A DNA stretch of 64,000 nucleotides from Balanoglossus misakiensis (GCA_040954595.2 CM082576.2:1240001-1304000), one strand, 5' to 3'; shown: positions 38,801-51,098, numbered from the stretch's first letter. A program made the numbers and translations. Notes: generated from the letters alone by a model not told the origin.

Positions 38801-41800
38801 AAGTGATAAAATATCACATTTTCGTAAGTTGAGAATGTTTTTTTGATTTGAACAGAAACGACTTTCCCATCGTACCGGTATAAGGAAAGCCTTGTAGAGT
38901 CGAGGCTTACAAAGAACTTGATATTTCAAAACATGGATTCATGTCTGGAAAAGTATGAATGTAGTCGTTACTTGAAACTGCAAAATCTTGTTTTGAAACA
39001 GTCTAACGCAAATGGCAAGACAGGGGAACGAAATTCGGGACGATTCGCCCACATTGGAAAGAGAGAAGGCAACAAGTCGTGTCAGCTGCCGCCTGTTTTT
39101 GATATTTCTTTACATGTCTGGTTCGTTGACTTCCTCTCATCTCGCAAGCTCAACCTTTGTGTGCCATTTCTTGAGCGCCAGTAACCCGTTCTTCCCTCTG
39201 GTCAAAAGCTGCTTGTAAGTTTGTGTTCTGGGTGAATGCTTTCTCTATGGGTTATGTATACACACAGCCAACTAGCAATACAATGAGAGTACGGTGTCAG
39301 ACAATGTGTGACTCCGGCCAGCAAACCGCTACGGCACGGCATTCTGCATGTCTGCAAATGCCGTCCGATCGACCGTGGAAAAATAGAGACCTCCTGAGAC
39401 TGACGACCGTTTTAACGATGACAGCACCTTGTAAAATTCTTTTATAACATATTTGAAATGCTAATTCTACCATTTCGCTGAAACACAAAATCCACACATC
39501 TTGACTCGATACATGATAATGCAATAAACACCCACGGCTACAAGTGTTTTAAGAGTTTATTTGGAAGTATACGGTATTAAGTATTCTAATAAAGAAAAAG
39601 GACTGTAGTTTCGAATTTCACGCGGAGTTATTACAGAGAAACGTAAGCTACTCCAAGCTGGGATTGTAAGAATTGGTGATGAGGATTTGAAGAGAAAAAC
39701 AAGTACAGCCGCATTTCTCGACGACGTAGGAAAATAATAACTTGGAACCTAAAGGAAGTATGCCGTTCATTTGATCCATGCTCGCACAAAGACATTCTTT
39801 CCATGTTTTGAGGAAAGTGTAACTCGGACTGAAATGAATATCACACACTGAACTCAAATTTTATCGAATTGGCCGATTGTACTACTGAATTACCTAGTTT
39901 CGCAATTTTTTTGAGTGGCAGAAAGTCGACACTATGAAATCTGACATAGACGTTTAGTGTCAACTGCCAGAGTAGACCCGTCGCAAACACTTCCATACTT
40001 CAGACCCCCCCCCCACCCATACAGTGTCCATTTTTCATCCTATGTATAAAGCGAGTTGCCATTGGACATCGACTGATACTGTCCATGGTTCTGTGAAACA
40101 AGCTGGAGGAATCTCTATCTCTAATGCATATCCCAGGATCATGTTCCAATTGTTACCTTCACCCTAGCCGCTTATGTCGCCCACTGAAGGACAAGGGGGT
40201 AATTTCCCAGTATTTTCAGATAACCCGATGACTATCCCTTAAAAAGTCAACTCCACTCATCTCATTTACATCATGTTTGGGAATTTTCAACGGCTGAGTC
40301 AGAGACCGTCGAATCTCGAAAATGGCGCAATTGTCGTTCCCGTCACAATTAGCGATTTCTAATTCTTCCCTGGTGTCTACCAAGGTCACCCCAGGTCAAA
40401 GTCGTAGTTTTCCTCAGAGGCAATTCTGTAAGTGTCCTGCATCGAGGGCAAAGCTCATAAATTGCAGGCAGAGGTCTACAGGTGTAATCCCATGTGTAAA
40501 TGTTATTATAACGTTGTTGCACTTGAAATAACTTAGGCGGGAAAATCTAAACATTTGCTTACGAAGCCGACTTTTATTGCGCCCATAATGTCAGAATAAA
40601 GAGACCTAATAGAGACTCTAAGCTAAATATTTATTAATGGGTTGCAGTATCTATCACGACAATCTAAACAACCTAGACCAATATCAAATTATTACCATCG
40701 GTACAGACATCGTAAGTGTACATCAAAACATTCTCCGAGAGTTTGATGTCACGTTTGGATGTTTTATTGTGTCAGATTGGCCCCAACACAGACGTTAAAT
40801 ATACCATTCATAAAATTTCTACGGGGAGAAGAAACAGCTTATCCGAAGGGGAGATCCCACGACGGTCCTTCTAAAATGCAAGAACCGAAAAAAGTACGGG
40901 CCAGATATCAGATGCCGGTACACATGCCATTAAATGCGTATTTAATGCGTGCTGGTCGACCAAGGGTAGTAATTAAAACAAGCATCTAATTGTTTCTTCT
41001 TGAATCCACACAAACCTGACTAAACAGCGCCGACTGTCTCATCAAAAACACATTATGTGACATTCCAGGCAACTGTTATACCCACTTCAAGGTTCGCGCA
41101 TTCAACTATATAGAATGTTTCTGATGTTAAAATTGAGACGGGATAACATGTGACACACATCATTGTGAATGGTCCGAGGGAGTTTGGTTTAAATCGACCG
41201 AATTTCACCTTGGACATGAGAAATACTTTTGATGGTCGAGTGAATATTTTTGATCCTTAAAACTTCTGATTAGGCCACTCTCTGTAAATTTTGTTTTTGC
41301 AGTACTTTTCGTTTTACGTACAAACTGCGTTTTCTTATTCTACTCCGCACATCAAATGGCAAGTTTTCAGCTTGTCTTTAGAAAAAGTCATGTATATAAT
41401 GTACGATATAGGCCCTATGTGCGCTTTTACCAAGTGCATGTTTACAAACTACAACTGCGCATTTTCGGCGGCAAGGCCTTTCCATGTTCCTTCGACACAG
41501 CGATTGGAGACAGCGGGTCGACCGGCCATCACCAAATCATGCGACTCAATGAAATGAACTGTTTCTGTGTACGACTTCACAAAAGAGAACACAGTCTTGG
41601 TGACTACACCGCGATGGAACGAGGTCAAGTGTTTGGCTAGACAAGAATCTGAAACTTGACAAGTGACCCAAATCTGACCTTCGGTAGTTTCTTGAGCTGA
41701 AACTTGTTCGCAAGTAGCCATTTTCTGCTTTCAAGACCAAAAAATCTGGCAGACCGCTAGCTAGCCCTCCGGATAGACAAGATTTCACATTACATCCCGA

Positions 41801-43461
41801 ACAAGAGAAACTTGATAGACAAGGTACCAATCTTCTCTCTGAGAAATGGTGTTTTTATTTCTCATCTTGAATTTCACGAAACCTGGTTTGCTCTCCACTT
41901 GCTCTTTAGTTTCACTGAACACAGAGAGTCGATAAGTCAGAAATAAAAAGGAAAGAATGTTGAACTAATCTCCCCAGCAATAAAGGTTGCTACATAAACT
42001 CCGGGAGGTATTGACTGATGTATAAACACAGACTATGAGGGCGTGATTTGTCCGGAAAACCTCTGGGCAAGTCATGGCCATATTAGGCTCACGTTTAACT
42101 TTCCGGGGCATTTTTCTGGCAGGGGAGAAACCAAGTTGAGGATAACCACGGATTGAATGGAATGAAAATTGGCTGTATAAACACCAAGCTGGTGGTCTTT
42201 ATCTCATCAATTACATTCTGTGAGGGAGACTTTCTCCGTAACATCATCTAACAAACACACCAACTTTTCTCCGGGGACAAAAAGTGTCCGTTCAAGACAG
42301 TACGGTAGTATTCTCGGGCAACGCAGTCAAACCACAGACAGAAGAGCTGCTTCTGCGGTCTTTGGTCAAACACACAGCTGAAATTGTCTCAATATCTCCC
42401 GCGTTGCTGATGAACTTCAAGTATCGGTAACATGATAGAGGACGCTGTATGACAGACAGAAAGTCCCCAGAAACGACTTCTCGTCCCGCATAAGACTTAT
42501 TTGCAAGCCGTAAGTGCAACCAGTATCCTCCACATATATTCTGTCAATTTTCATCAATAATAATCACTCAATGACACAAAGCTTGAAAAGGATTTGAAAT
42601 GCGGCCCTACATTAGATCAGTGTATTGTAGGATAAATCCGACACCCACAAACAAGTTGATTTAAGATATTCCCCGATATGCCCTATGGCTCCGGTTTAAA
42701 CCCACACAGAGAGAAATTTTAGCACTGGTTACTGAATATGGATTTTCGTGATATAAATCGGAAGCACTCACACAAGAATATTCTATTAAAACTTACACGT
42801 GAAATTATCTTTCATTTAGTGAATCCATTGTTGCTGCAGGGAGTCAACTTCTGCAACTCATTAGCCAGTCTAAAGTCAGGGTACATTCCATGTAATCGTT
42901 GAGGGCGTCAAACATGGATTTTAAGACCTCATTTTTCCTGTCGTGTGGCACGTGAATATGATAGTCTGCAGGAAGGAAACATCTACTGGTTTTCGTTTGT
43001 CGCCAGGGAAGAAAGCTTCTTTTGGGCGATCCCGTAATTTTGCTGAAATATGTAGTGAGAGACTGTTGGTTTTAGGCTACCTACTAACATCTAAAATTGA
43101 ATATCAGTCACACACTTTTAGTAACTGTATCACCGAGATTCTTTTTGCGTTCAATTTAGGGAGGAGATCGAAAACTATCTGACAAAGCCTCAAAGGTATA
43201 CAAGCACAATGTTACATTTACTCATGGTAACTTTGTCCCATCACCGCAACGTCACTTTAACACCAAAAGAATACATTTTTCTCTTACAAGTACCATGCAT
43301 CGCAACATTCTCTCAGGAATTAAACGCACAGAAAAACCCTTAACGTCTATACCGGGAATAGAACCAGAACTCTCAGACCATGTAGCTGATATAATCGAAT
43401 TCTAGCAATGAGCTATTGCACATCGAATTCAGATCTTAGCCAGGCATTGATTCAGCATAGT
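35826..43461. other. 7.6-kb region with no supported gene
   Basis: Between HLX and the CENP-B-HTH gene. Scattered ORFs reach 129 codons (38,061-38,450, minus strand), but none shows a known domain, a consistent exon chain or family similarity I recognise. A C10 homopolymer lies at 40,005-40,014. The base composition is ordinary and mixed. The region may hold HLX regulatory elements, which only cross-species comparison would show. Confidence 0.6.
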
Positions 43462-44610
43462 TCATAAATATTCATACTTGCAAATTTCAGAAACAGTAAT
43501 GCGACCACCTGTTGCTTGCCCCCACCTGTTTAAAGGCCCACATTCCTTGACCCGGGGCCCAAGAAGGAAAGTGATTTGATGTTTACTTACCACGTGACCT
43601 TTATGGCTGCCCCACCAAGGATACTTTCCATGACGCATCTGTTGATGAATAGCGGAACGTGGCCAACTGGCATGTCGAGAACGTCTTGAGCTCGCAACTC
43701 GGATTTTGCATTGACGATGACTTGGTAGAATCTCTGGGAAATCGACGGCGGCATCCAAACCATCAGAGCGTTCTTGTCTCGTCGCCTGATGTTGTCTTTC
43801 TTGATGCAAAGGGTCATCAAATGTGGTGGACATATTTCGAAATGTTGCCAACTATTTTGAAACACAAAACAAAAACAAAACATGGGTTTAGATTTTTTAG
43901 TACTTATAACCCTGCGTACAGGTCTGTGTGTTCCCGGCGTTACATGGTGGAGGCCGTATAACGCCGGGAACACACAGACCTGTACGCAGGGTTATTATGT
44001 ACTCAGGCTGCAATGTACTAAAAGACATCCCCTATTTATAAATCATTTTGGTAAGGCAGAGATTAACTTACCCGGTAACCATGGAATTCGTTATGGTTAT
44101 TACAGCCCCTGCCTCAACATCCTTCACCCTTAATCGCTGTTGACGACAACTCATTACATCCTGTCCGATCTCTTCTTCTCTACGTACGACCTTTGACCCT
44201 GGAAACACCACCCGACAACTCCTCAAGACATCGTCGTCGTTTTGTCGTCGTTTGAATTCGGAAAACCACTCCGAGGAGATTTCGTCGAAGTTGCCGTCAG
44301 CGATAACACGGTTATTCTTGACCATGAGTTCCTTGACGACATCAAACAATTCTGTTCTTCTAAAACCGCGTCCCTGTCGTTTCCTTTCCTTGCACCAAAT
44401 GTAGAGGGCTTTCTCTTCTCCCGTTGCTAGGATATTCTTGGTCTGACATTTCAAGATCCGAAGTTGTATCGGTGACGGGTTCCCGAGCCTTTTCCGAAGA
44501 ATATTTACACCGATGCCCCATTTGGCTCCTGCTTTTCTCGCTGCCATCCCTTGTTTGATGTCGTTCATGGCTGCCTTTCGTCTTTCTTCGAAAAAAGTAA
44601 TCTTCAGCAT
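43462..44610 (-). CDS. CENP-B/pogo-type HTH protein with C-terminal HIRAN-like segment (3 exons)
   Basis: Three minus-strand exons: 44,610-44,072, 43,851-43,591 and 43,525-43,462, giving 287 residues. Donors are GTAAGT at both junctions, acceptors are TAG and CAG, and phases match (2, 2). The start has a perfect GCCACCATG context. Residues 12-44 read as a psq-type helix-turn-helix (IKQGMAARKAGAKWGI). Residues 62-122 read as a CENP-B/Tc5-type HTH: TGEEKALYIW, then GFRRTELFDVV, then the WFSEFKRR end. This is the DNA-binding half of pogo/Tigger transposases. The DDE catalytic domain does not follow. Residues 181-287 instead hold VGHVP, LGGAAIKVTW and a Cys-Lys-Tyr end, resembling HIRAN-like segments of uncharacterised invertebrate proteins. 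It is probably a host gene derived from a transposase DNA-binding module. The second intron is only 65 bp. Function unknown; the HIRAN-like call is tentative. Confidence 0.72.
43906..43995. repeat. Perfect 37-bp inverted repeat (hairpin) in intron 1 of the CENP-B-HTH gene
   Basis: 43,906-43,942 (ATAACCCTGCGTACAGG... ending GGCGTTA) is the exact reverse complement of 43,959-43,995, separated by a 16-base loop. It lies wholly inside the 220-bp first intron (43,852-44,071, minus strand). The flanks show TTAT on the left and TTATTA on the right. Perfect arms indicate recent origin. It could be a fold-back or MITE-like element, a pair of abutting terminal inverted repeats, or a hairpin RNA source. 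Confidence 0.95.
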
Positions 44611-45387
44611 GGTGGCTGATAAAAGGGGGAAATGTTACTGATCGAATTCATAAAACACCTTTCAAAACTACAAATTTGTATCTGGCGTCTTTGACGGATG
44701 CCAGTCCACGAGCGGGTTTGAATTTATCAGCTCGACAATAACCTTTTGTTTGACACCTTTTGATACTTTGCTGGTCGGTATGCACACCTGGTACAATGCT
44801 AAATGTGTGAGGTGATACTAATTAGGCCTACAGCATTTTGTTTATAACTGTCAATGCCTGGACAGAAAGAATTGTACTGTGGTATTGCACAAAACAAGAA
44901 GTCAATAACCAACGGTTTCAATGTAAAACATACCTCCATAGCTATTCATAGCCATTCATAATTGTCAACCTATGCACCCACCCACGCACGCAAACTCGTG
45001 CGCACGTGGGACCACATATTCCGAGAGTAGTATAACTAAAAGTAAGACGCAAATATTATGATGAATTCGACGTGTTTTACATTATGAGTGAAAAGATGTA
45101 TCGATCTTTATGCACTTACCTTTTAGTTATAACTCTCGGCTATGCTCTCGGGCTTTTTGAACAAAGGGGAGCTGGGGGACTATTTCCACGCCGCGGTTAC
45201 CAGTACATTAAAATGTGATGAATTGTTGACAGTTGACACCTCAATTGACTCCCAACCGGATACTATTTTAACCCCTGGGTTTAAGTGAGGTGCCCTGTGA
45301 ACCCGACTATACGATCCAATAATATGTAACCCTTGCAACGTATAGTATACAGTCATCTTCGTTAGCAAAGGTATGTTTATTTCAAGA

Positions 45388-45468
45388 GGGGGGGGGGGCT
45401 CCCGAAAAAAACAGGGAGACTGTACCCAGCTATAGCAAAGCCATGCGGACTCAGTATTCCCCCCCCCC
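45388..45468. repeat. Facing poly-G and poly-C runs
   Basis: G11 at 45,388-45,398 and C10 at 45,459-45,468 are about 60 bases apart and could pair as a short stem. Both runs are prone to length error in sequencing. There is no clear mobile-element context. Confidence 0.6.
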
Positions 45469-45860
45469 TCCACCCCCATCTATCATGAATATGTCGCCAT
45501 TGTGAGGACCAGTACACTCGTTTATTTATTTTCATAACGCCGTATATTATGAAAAACATGTTGTACCAGCCGATACCACTACTATGGTTTTAGTGAAGCG
45601 AACGGGTTAGAGAAACCAGCCGTCATTACGAGCTTGAACCTTCACGTACGTCGGCTCCGGCTTGAAAAACAAGAGTATATAAGTTTGGACGTTGGGGGCG
45701 TTGTTCACAACTACATGAGGTAGTGGGGGATATGACAGTAGTAGAACATGAAAAATAACCGGCAACATTGGTGATTACAAAAAAACACGACTGATGAATG
45801 ATTTACTGGAAGAAAATATGAACTTTAATGATGATTCGGTTACATGATGCATCTTTAGAA

Positions 45861-45882
45861 GAACAGAACAGAACAGAACAGA
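45861..45882. repeat. GAACA microsatellite
   Basis: Four tandem copies of GAACA plus a partial fifth (GA). Short and otherwise unremarkable. Confidence 0.9.
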
Positions 45883-46973
45883 AAGTACTTAGTTCAAATA
45901 ACATTTTAAATTTTCCCATTTAAATTTTCAGAGTGTCATCTGTTTGCTTTGCATACAGCCTTCAGTAATATTCCAAAATTATATATCTCTAAACATATTC
46001 TATTTTCTGCTAATTTTACAGATATATCTACTATGTGCTATGAAACCTTTTAGACTCTTATCAAGATAAAAAATATTGACGCCAATTTTCTTATGTTAAT
46101 GGAACTATAGTGTTTTTTTCCCACTCATGATTTGTAATTTCTCTGGTGTCATGATTAAAGACAGGAATATAAAAACAGTGTAATATTGATAAAAACATTG
46201 TTTTCTGGAAGAAAAACTGGCTAATGACTTGATTGGTCAGACCGGAGACCACAGAACAACAAAACAAAATCAAATCTTCTTTCCTTTCAATGTATGGTGC
46301 AACGTTATCAGCACAAGGCCATAATTGCTCTTGTGGTGATCCCACCTACTATTATGTACATCAACAAGTATATATACCAATGTTTTCCATTGACCTCTGT
46401 CAAGATTCAAAACTAAAAACCTTTACCAGTACTAGTGTATAATTAAAGCAAATAATATGCATGCACACATATTGGTTACAATCACAGCTTCTACAGCTAG
46501 CTCCATAAAAGTGTCACCAGTTTGAGCTCTTTCTCCTGTCTAATATTGGACAGGATTGAATAACCACTTAGTTGGTTCCGTCAGAAGTTGGAAAGGATGG
46601 CATCCAAAGTCACAGCATTGCCTGCTCTTACAGTTATTCAACACAACAACAAAGAATACATTTCTGCATATAATATTTAACCATGTGACCTTTTGCCAGA
46701 TATAAAGTTCTTTCCCTGTGGGTTTGGTGTGGCCTCCTTACTTTTCCACCGCTTGAATAACACTTGCAGTATATTTGAAGGATTTCTTTGTAACATTGGA
46801 CTCAAAGCTCTCCCATTAAATGGGTAACAAATTGACTCAAAACATGATCGCTTTCTTATATAACTAAATCACTACACAAATGCATCAAAAAGAGCAACAT
46901 GATTGATAGAACATAGCTATGAATGAACTGTTAAGTAGAAAGTATTGAAAAGTTACTATTTTGGTGAAATATG

Positions 46974-48837
46974 TCACGAATCATAATCTTCATCATCACT
47001 GTCATTATTACTTGTTGTCTGCAAATTGCCCATTGCACCACTGGACGTTGGTTGCACGTGATACATCTGTGGGATGTAGGACGACTGCTGTGGCATCATG
47101 GGTATATGAGGTATCTGAGGCATTGTGGGTAATGTTGGTGTGGGCAGAGATTGAGGTAGGCTGTAACAGCTTGTGCTTGGAGTACTAGCTGCAGCTACAC
47201 CAGGCATAGAATGATGTGTTGCTTTCATGGATAATTTGTCATTTGAATCCTCATCCTCTGATATATCGGAATCCGCCTGACAAGAAAATAGAACAAGAAT
47301 TTACATGCATTGCTGTAACTCTTTTGAGTGATTTACTTTGTGGTGGCTAGTTTTAAATACTCAAAACTGGAAACTGAATATGTTGTAAGGTAACAGAAAT
47401 TCACCTTTTATATCATCAAAGCTACCACTTTCCACTATACCAAGAGCAATAAGATAAGGAAATAATAGTATTGCACAGACATATAAATATTTCCTTCTTT
47501 GGGATACATACCTCTACTGTAGATTCCCCTGAAGATGATGATCTTGTATTTGATTTACAATTTTGCATTCTTCTCTGCCTGTAAGGATATCACAAGTATA
47601 ATCTCAAAGCTCAGTAATTGAACATTTTGTGATACCCGGAGAATACGCTGTTCAAACCTACCCTAACCCTATATGTGCCACACACTAACCTTGCTTTCTT
47701 AGTGTTGTTTCATTAAGTATCAAGGAATATACCATGAAATTGCAACTTACCTCGACTGCTTGGGTTTGACCTCTGACCCTGTTAATCCTTCCTCTTCCTC
47801 AGCTGTTATGTCCGGAATGTTCTGCACCAGGTCTTTCAAGAAGTCAAACTTACTTTCATTCAGAATTCCTAGTTTTCTGAGGAAAACCAAATGTCATGTT
47901 TCAATGTTAAATTCTATGCTATCAGTGAAAATGTAAAACCTACACACAATTGTATATGCTACTTGAGTATAAAATTCTGTATGTTTATCTAGTCTTGAAA
48001 ATTATTAAATTGGACCATTCTTGCATGCAATATCTTAATACTTACATGTGAGCTGTTGTCATTGTCTTGGCGTTTCTTGCTTGTGTTTGCTCATTTGCTT
48101 TTGTTATCAAGGACTTTACAAAAATTTCCAAGGCTTTAGCTGTAAAGTTAAAGAGTCAAGGACCATCACGGTATTGAGAAGTGTAAATGTAACTGATGTG
48201 GACTGGACCTTGAAATGTCAAGTCCTCAACAGTACACATCTTCCAAACTGCCAACTACAATGTATTTCGGTGCTTAACCACAGCACAAGTGCAAAAGTTA
48301 CTGTTGACCATCGTTTCATATATATGCAATGAGATGTCTCAGATATCAGACCTACGATCAACGTGGAAACGCAATTGCGGAATCCGCCTAACCTCAGGGA
48401 CATTGACCATGGATATATACCCATCTTCTTATGATGGTCCAGACCCGGGGTCCAGGTACACTCATGCACTGGCAACACACCGCCTGTTGCACGGTGCATC
48501 AACAAAACACAAACAACTCATATTATACCATTCTTCGGCGACACAGTGACTAAAGGCTTCTGGTAGGACACCATGGAGTCAGGTATACTTTACAATTACA
48601 GTAGTCAATTATTTCAGCGATAACGATAAAAGGATACAGATAAGAACTGGCACAGGAGCTGCAACTTTCCCTACATCTTCATCCGTTTGCATTATCTTCT
48701 TAATCCTTGCCTGCGGGCAAAAAAATCGACAATTCATTTATCACCACACGATACAAATATGCAATATTAAGCTGCAGCTAATGAAAATAGCTTACCGGTG
48801 GAAATCGCGAGTTATACTTCTTCTTTTTACTCGGCAT
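46974..48837 (-). CDS. DRAP1: DRAP1 / NC2-alpha, TBP corepressor subunit (6 exons)
   Basis: Histone-fold subunit that pairs with DR1 (NC2-beta), binds TBP on promoter DNA and blocks entry of TFIIA and TFIIB; nuclear. Exons on the minus strand: 48,837-48,796, 48,710-48,638, 48,139-48,046, 47,876-47,751, 47,578-47,512 and 47,276-46,974, giving 234 residues. All introns are GT-AG with agreeing phases (0, 1, 2, 2, 0). The protein opens with [14 protein letters not shown], nearly identical to the vertebrate start, followed by [17 protein letters not shown]. The H2A-like histone fold is about residues 10-87 and includes [12 protein letters not shown]. An acidic, basic and Ser-rich linker follows, then a Pro/Met/Gln-rich stretch, and the chain ends in SDDEDYDS like the human protein. 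Human DRAP1 is 205 residues; the extra length is in the low-complexity tail. It is head to head with the gene at 49,077. Confidence 0.95.
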
Positions 48838-49076
48838 TATTATAACCGTGACCGTATGTCCAGCACTGCAGTGCGTCTTTCGCTCTGACAGCGACTCCCG
48901 GAAGAAAAAATATATCCTGAGCATGCGCAATTGAAATACTTGTGAATAGAAACAACGAACAAACAAAATATGTGATTGGGTATGGCATGATGGGAAAAAA
49001 ACATTACAAGAGTTACATGTAGACAGTACAGTTGCATCAAAAGCTGCAAATCTTGAATTTAACTTAGGGAGGTAAT
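48838..49076. promoter_or_regulatory. Probable bidirectional promoter (DRAP1 / 49,077 gene)
   Basis: Only 239 bp separate the two divergent start codons, so both promoters and both 5' UTRs must fit here. It holds GCATGCGCAA at 48,921-48,930, similar to the NRF1 palindrome, and an inverted CCAAT (GATTGG) at about 48,973. There is no TATA box. This arrangement is typical of housekeeping divergent pairs. Site function is inferred from motif match only. Confidence 0.55.
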
Positions 49077-50902
49077 ATGAGTTGTGGGATGAAAGAAGCA
49101 GAAATTGCCACAAATAAGATTAGATTGGAAAATCAAAAATTAGAAGGAAAACTTGATCAGGTAAACTATTTTTGGTGTATAGGGATGAAAACCTTGTAAA
49201 TTTCATGTATTTTAGTAGACATTTATTATTGTATACTTATTTATTTATTTGTATGTATGTGCTCAATGACCTTACACCAAAGCTGCATATCTGGCACAGC
49301 TAATAAATAACCAGTTTTTATTCCAGTGTTTACTCCATTAGGCCATTTACTTACATTACGTTCGATGTCTATATTTTTAAAATGTACACTGAAGGCTAAT
49401 TTTCAATTTATTTTCATTTCAGTTAAAGAGGTTAGAAAGAAGTTGTCAAAAACATAAAGAAATTCTATTGAAGGAAGAAAATGAAATAGAGAAGAATCCA
49501 GAGTTAACGAATGATGACGTGAAGTGTGATGAAAAAATGTGGGTATAAAATAAAGTGTGTTGTAAAAATTTTGCTTACTATTTTTCTATTATTATGACAA
49601 GCTCATACATGTGACATAGATGTCGAGGCATTCTTATTCAGCACAATTTTCACAACTTTTATAAACATGCTAAAGAAATATTATATTACTAGTACCGGTA
49701 TATAGTCAAGATTGTAACTTAATCATGCAGACAACTGAATGTTCTTGTTATTTGATAAGATATAAAATACTCTAGGTCTACCCGGTAGTTTGTTTATTCT
49801 TTCAATCTGTCCAGTTACAATCAGATTTATCCACTTGTTGAAGAGATTTGTCACCAGCAGAATTTGCTGAAAGAACTTCAACAACAGTTACAGCTTGCCA
49901 GTGCAAGGAAAGAGAAATATGACATTTTGACATCAATAGCAGCAGGTAAATGAACTTTGCAATCAATCAAGTCTTGAGTTAGTATTTTATTAATGATTAG
50001 TGCAAACTCAATGAAGTCCCAAATTGATTGAAATATATTCCATGTACCTCCATATGGCATCATGTAAAAATTGTTATAGACTTACATTACTTGTATAATT
50101 GTTAGAGACTGCATACATTCTTGTTATTTCTTCAAGCTTCATCGTGTATTCCACCACCAAGTACTGGAGATGCTTGTTTGCCCATTTGTGTCAGGTGGTA
50201 CCAAGAAATGATGACAAACACACAAAGCAGGGACAGCAAAAGTCATAATGGTAAGTCATCTTGTTGATTTGTTTCTCACTGATCTAGATTTGGACTTTTA
50301 AATAAACATGGAGTCTCATTCAGAAAGCAGGCAACACCTCACATTGTGTCTGAAGCTGTAAGCTTTAAAAATCGACATCTTGCAGTTTCTTCTTCAGCTT
50401 TTCTACTAAAATTGTGATAAAATCCTGAGTTTTGTACATTATAGATTTCTTTTTCCAACAGGCAGTTTTCAACAATTTAATCAACTTTATTTCGGTGCTG
50501 AAATGAAAACTATCCGTCTGAAGACTTCCTCAGAGAAAGTGCATCAGTTATCATTTTCAACTTGTTACCATGGAATTTGTATATTAATCACAATTCAACA
50601 AGCATGTGCAATGAGGTGAGACAATGTTTTCTTGTTTTAATTAGGAAGTTATCAGAGACGAAAAAGTTTGTTAGTATCTGAAGCATTTTTGTATTCTCTT
50701 TCAAAAAAACATGACAGATGTGTTTCTGTTTTTATTTCTCCACAGAGAGAATGAATCCGAGTATTTCATCATCAGATCAGATCCTTTCATAGAACATTTA
50801 CAAGAGAAAGGGTTTGAAGCCATCCAGTGTAATCAGTCAATTTCTACATTCATCACAGACACCATATGGACAGCAATCCAGAATTCAGCACTGATGTCAT
50901 GA
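49077..50902 (+). CDS. Unrecognised coiled-coil protein, 249 residues (6 exons)
   Basis: Exons 49,077-49,160, 49,423-49,542, 49,825-49,945, 50,137-50,250, 50,462-50,615 and 50,746-50,902 join with agreeing phases (0, 0, 1, 1, 2) and GT-AG junctions to one 249-residue frame. Residues 1-110 are charged and rich in Glu, Lys, Leu and Gln with heptad-like spacing (LENQKLEGKLDQLKRLE; LLKELQQQLQLASARKEKYD), so a coiled coil is likely. The C-terminal half has alternating beta-like strands (EMKTIRLKTSSEKVHQLSFS; HGICILITI), then EYFIIRSDPFIEHLQEKGFE and a final helix with ISTFITDTIWTAIQ. A coiled coil followed by a small alpha/beta domain resembles RWD-type kinetochore subunits in outline, but I recognise no specific family and assign no function. 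AATAAA at 51,099 lies about 200 bp after the stop. Confidence 0.75.
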
Positions 50903-51098
50903 AGTTCTTGAAATTCTTCATCTTATGTATTTTTCATTTGCCTTTTTTTTTTCATTTCATGCAGTTATGAAACTTCATTAGATGCTATTTGCCATATTTA
51001 TTATATATACAGCCCTTCCCAATCCTGTACCCCCACAGACACTGTGGAAAATAGATCTACAGAATTCACATTGGTGTGTGTTCTAATGGGATTCACGA

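Larger units (their letters stand above)
44640..46973. other. Intergenic stretch, no gene seen; includes DRAP1 3' flank
   Basis: About 2.3 kb between the CENP-B-HTH gene start and the DRAP1 stop codon. It has no recognisable coding exon. It contains a G11 run at 45,388-45,398 facing a C10 run at 45,459-45,468, and a short GAACA microsatellite at 45,861-45,882. The part next to 46,973 is likely the DRAP1 3' UTR; I could not settle on its polyadenylation signal. Confidence 0.6.

Noticed and set aside
27881-43461. tRNA or rRNA genes in the non-coding stretches
   Set aside because: I looked for T-loop GTTCRANNC strings with pairing arms and for conserved rRNA blocks and found none convincing. 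The GTTCGATTCC-like string near 58,365 is inside an RGS22 exon.
44068-44610. Reading the CENP-B-HTH ORF as a truncated, dead transposase
   Set aside because: The frame ends exactly at a GTAAGT donor and continues in phase through two more exons, so a spliced gene fits better than a decayed transposon. Not fully excluded.
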